From Castellaniella daejeonensis (GTDB lineage: Bacteria > Pseudomonadota > Gammaproteobacteria > Burkholderiales > Burkholderiaceae_B): a DNA stretch of 64,000 bases. The position numbers and the translations under genes were made by a program. Shown here piece after piece: positions 62,471 through 64,000 of this stretch (its first letter is position 1; each line of letters opens with the position of its first letter). Below the pieces are notes generated by a model. It saw only the letters and a program-made list of their open reading frames with translations, was not told the origin of the DNA and made no database searches. Location: NCBI RefSeq assembly GCF_039523555.1, contig NZ_BAAAFN010000015.1:558001-622000 (forward strand), written 5' to 3'.

Positions 62471-64000
62471 TCAGAGAAAGTCGCGGCGCAGCTGGTAGAT
62501 CAGTTCCAGCGCTTCGCGCGGGCTGAGGCTGTCGGGATCCAGCGCCTGCAGGGCGGCGCGCAGGGGCGCATCCGGGTCGCCGCCGGATTCTTCCTCGGCC
62601 TGCTGCACGAACAGCGCCAGCTGGGATTCCGACCGGTTGCGGGCTTCCAGTTCGGCCAGTTCCTTGCGCGCATGGCGGATCACCACCGGCGGAATGCCTG
62701 CGCGCTGGGCCACATGCAGGCCGTAGCTCTGGCTGGCCGGGCCGGGCCGGACTTCGTGCAGGAAGACCACGCCATCGGGGGCGTCGGCCGCCGCCAGGTG
62801 GACGTTGACCACGCCATGGGTCTTTTCCGGCAGTCGGGTCATCTCGAAATAGTGCGTGGCGAACAGCGTCATGGCGCGGTTGTGCGTCAACAGCCGGTGG
62901 GCGATCGCCCAGGCCAGCGCCAGGCCGTCGTAGGTGGACGTGCCTCGGCCGATCTCGTCCATCAGGACCAGGCTGCGCGGCGTGGCCGCGCCCAGGATCA
63001 CCCCGGCCTCCATCATTTCCATCATGAAGGTCGAGCGCCCGCCCGCCAGATCGTCGGCGGCGCCGATGCGCGTGAAGATGCGGTCGAGCGGGCCGATGCG
63101 CGCCCGCGAGGCGGGCACGTAGCTGCCGGCCCGCGCCAGCAGCGCGATCAGCGCCACCTGGCGCATGTAGGTCGACTTGCCACCCATGTTCGGCCCCGTG
63201 ATCAGCAGCATGCGGCGTTCTTCGTCCATGCGGCAGTCGTTCGGGGTGAAGGACTCGATGCTGTGTTCCACCACCGGGTGGCGGCCGGCCTCGATGTCCA
63301 GGCAGATGTCGTCGGTCAGCTCCGGTGCGACCCAGCCGTGGGCGCGCGCATGGTGGGCCAGTCCGGCCAGCGCATCGATGCGCGCCAGGGCTGCGGCGCT
63401 GCGCGCCAGGGCTGCGGCGTGCTCGGCGGCCTGAGCCAGGATCTGCTCGTACAGCAGCTTTTCGCGGGCCAGGCCGCGGTCCCGGGCCGAAAGAACCTTG
63501 TCTTCCCAGGCTTTCAGCTCGGGCGTGATGTAGCGTTCCACGTTCTTCAGCGTCTGGCGGCGGCGGTAGTCGTCGGGCACCTTGTCGGTCTGGCCGCGCG
63601 TGACCTCGATGAAGAAGCCGTGGACGCGGTTGTATTCCACGCGCAGGTTGGCGATGCCGGTGCGTTCCCGTTCGCGGGCCTCGACTTCCAGCAGGAAGGC
63701 GCCGTTGTCGCCCGCCAGCTGGCGCAGTTCGTCCAGTTCGGCGTCGTAGCCGGGTGCGATCACGCCGCCGTCGCGCACCATCGGGGCGGGCTCGGCGGCA
63801 ATGCCACGGGCCAGCAACGCATGCAGCGCCGGATCCACCGGTACGTCTTTCAGGCAATCGGCCAGCAGCCCCCGGGCATCGAAAGCGGATGCGGTGGCCT
63901 GCGCCAGCGTGTCCAGGCCGGCCAGCGCTTCGCGCAGGCTGGCCAGCTCGCGCGGGCGGATTGTGCCCAGCGCCAGGCGGGTCGCCATGCGTTCCAGGTC
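62471..64000 (-). CDS. mutS: DNA mismatch repair protein MutS, 5' part outside window
   Basis: The last 510 residues; the frame is open to the right edge (DLERMATRLALG), so the N-terminal mismatch-binding half is missing. MutS detects mismatches and signals to MutL. Visible: lever/clamp helices, Walker A TGPNMGGKSTYMRQ, the FTRIGAADDLAGGRSTFMMEM signature, Walker B VLMDEIGRGTSTYDG, and the C-terminal helix (ALELIYQLRRDFL). It stands upstream of roxA on the same strand. Confidence 0.97.
   Translation of the reverse strand, partial: DLERMATRLALGTIRPRELASLREALAGLDTLAQATASAFDARGLLADCLKDVPVDPALHALLARGIAAEPAPMVRDGGVIAPGYDAELDELRQLAGDNGAFLLEVEARERERTGIANLRVEYNRVHGFFIEVTRGQTDKVPDDYRRRQTLKNVERYITPELKAWEDKVLSARDRGLAREKLLYEQILAQAAEHAAALARSAAALARIDALAGLAHHARAHGWVAPELTDDICLDIEAGRHPVVEHSIESFTPNDCRMDEERRMLLITGPNMGGKSTYMRQVALIALLARAGSYVPASRARIGPLDRIFTRIGAADDLAGGRSTFMMEMMEAGVILGAATPRSLVLMDEIGRGTSTYDGLALAWAIAHRLLTHNRAMTLFATHYFEMTRLPEKTHGVVNVHLAAADAPDGVVFLHEVRPGPASQSYGLHVAQRAGIPPVVIRHARKELAELEARNRSESQLALFVQQAEEESGGDPDAPLRAALQALDPDSLSPREALELIYQLRRDFL

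Overview
The window is high-GC DNA from a betaproteobacterium, most likely order Burkholderiales and close to the Alcaligenaceae (Bordetella/Achromobacter group). This is inferred from the gene content and gene neighbourhoods (dnaX-ybaB-recR preceded by an SRP RNA gene, rlmE-ftsH-folP-glmM, dapA-bamC, ppx/ppk beside pst), not from a database search. Most of it is well-packed core genome, with genes on both strands and many 1-8 bp stop/start overlaps.

Layout. 1-5.0 kb: the end of an enolase-superfamily gene, a NMT1/THI5-type ABC importer, a RutR-like TetR repressor with a perfect 20-bp palindrome before the importer, and a short-chain dehydrogenase. 5.0-6.6 kb: two unrecognised genes directly downstream of carB; one has an N-terminus resembling the translocation domain of Salmonella type III effectors. 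6.6-21.4 kb: carAB, tal, a second nitrate/sulfonate-type ABC operon, dnaX-ybaB-recR with the SRP RNA, a glutathione transferase, a RutG-like pyrimidine permease and a third orphan gene. 21.4-27.8 kb: greA (with terminator-like hairpins in its upstream region), yhbY, rlmE, ftsH, folP, glmM. 27.8-36.5 kb: a phosphate-starvation block (olsB, ppx, ppk, pstSCAB) with two clear Pho boxes, a 39-bp tandem repeat and a dispersed two-hairpin element. 36.5-48.4 kb: acyl-CoA synthetase, a PepSY/response regulator/histidine kinase operon, DoxX, tRNA-Pro, a pldA plus LTA-synthase-like pair, tam, tRNA-Arg, yjcH-actP and an AhpD-like protein. 48.4-64 kb: a Cys/Met PLP enzyme, cardiolipin synthase, a PACE efflux protein, tRNA-His, a YciO-type protein, an M50 protease, dapA-bamC, the sulfite-reduction operon cysJ-cysI-cysG, roxA and the 3' part of mutS.

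How the genes fit together. Pyrimidine supply recurs: carbamoyl phosphate synthesis (carAB), a RutG-like uracil/pyrimidine permease and a RutR-like regulator whose probable target is a pyrimidine-precursor-type ABC importer. The phosphate block joins high-affinity Pi uptake, polyphosphate synthesis and breakdown, and phosphorus-free ornithine lipid synthesis, probably partly under PhoB control. Envelope lipid functions (pldA, LTA-synthase-like, cardiolipin synthase) and sulfur assimilation (cysJIG) form further units.

The most unusual part is the broken carB-greA junction. These genes are adjacent in many Burkholderiales but lie about 15 kb apart and in opposite orientation here, and unrecognised genes occupy both broken ends.
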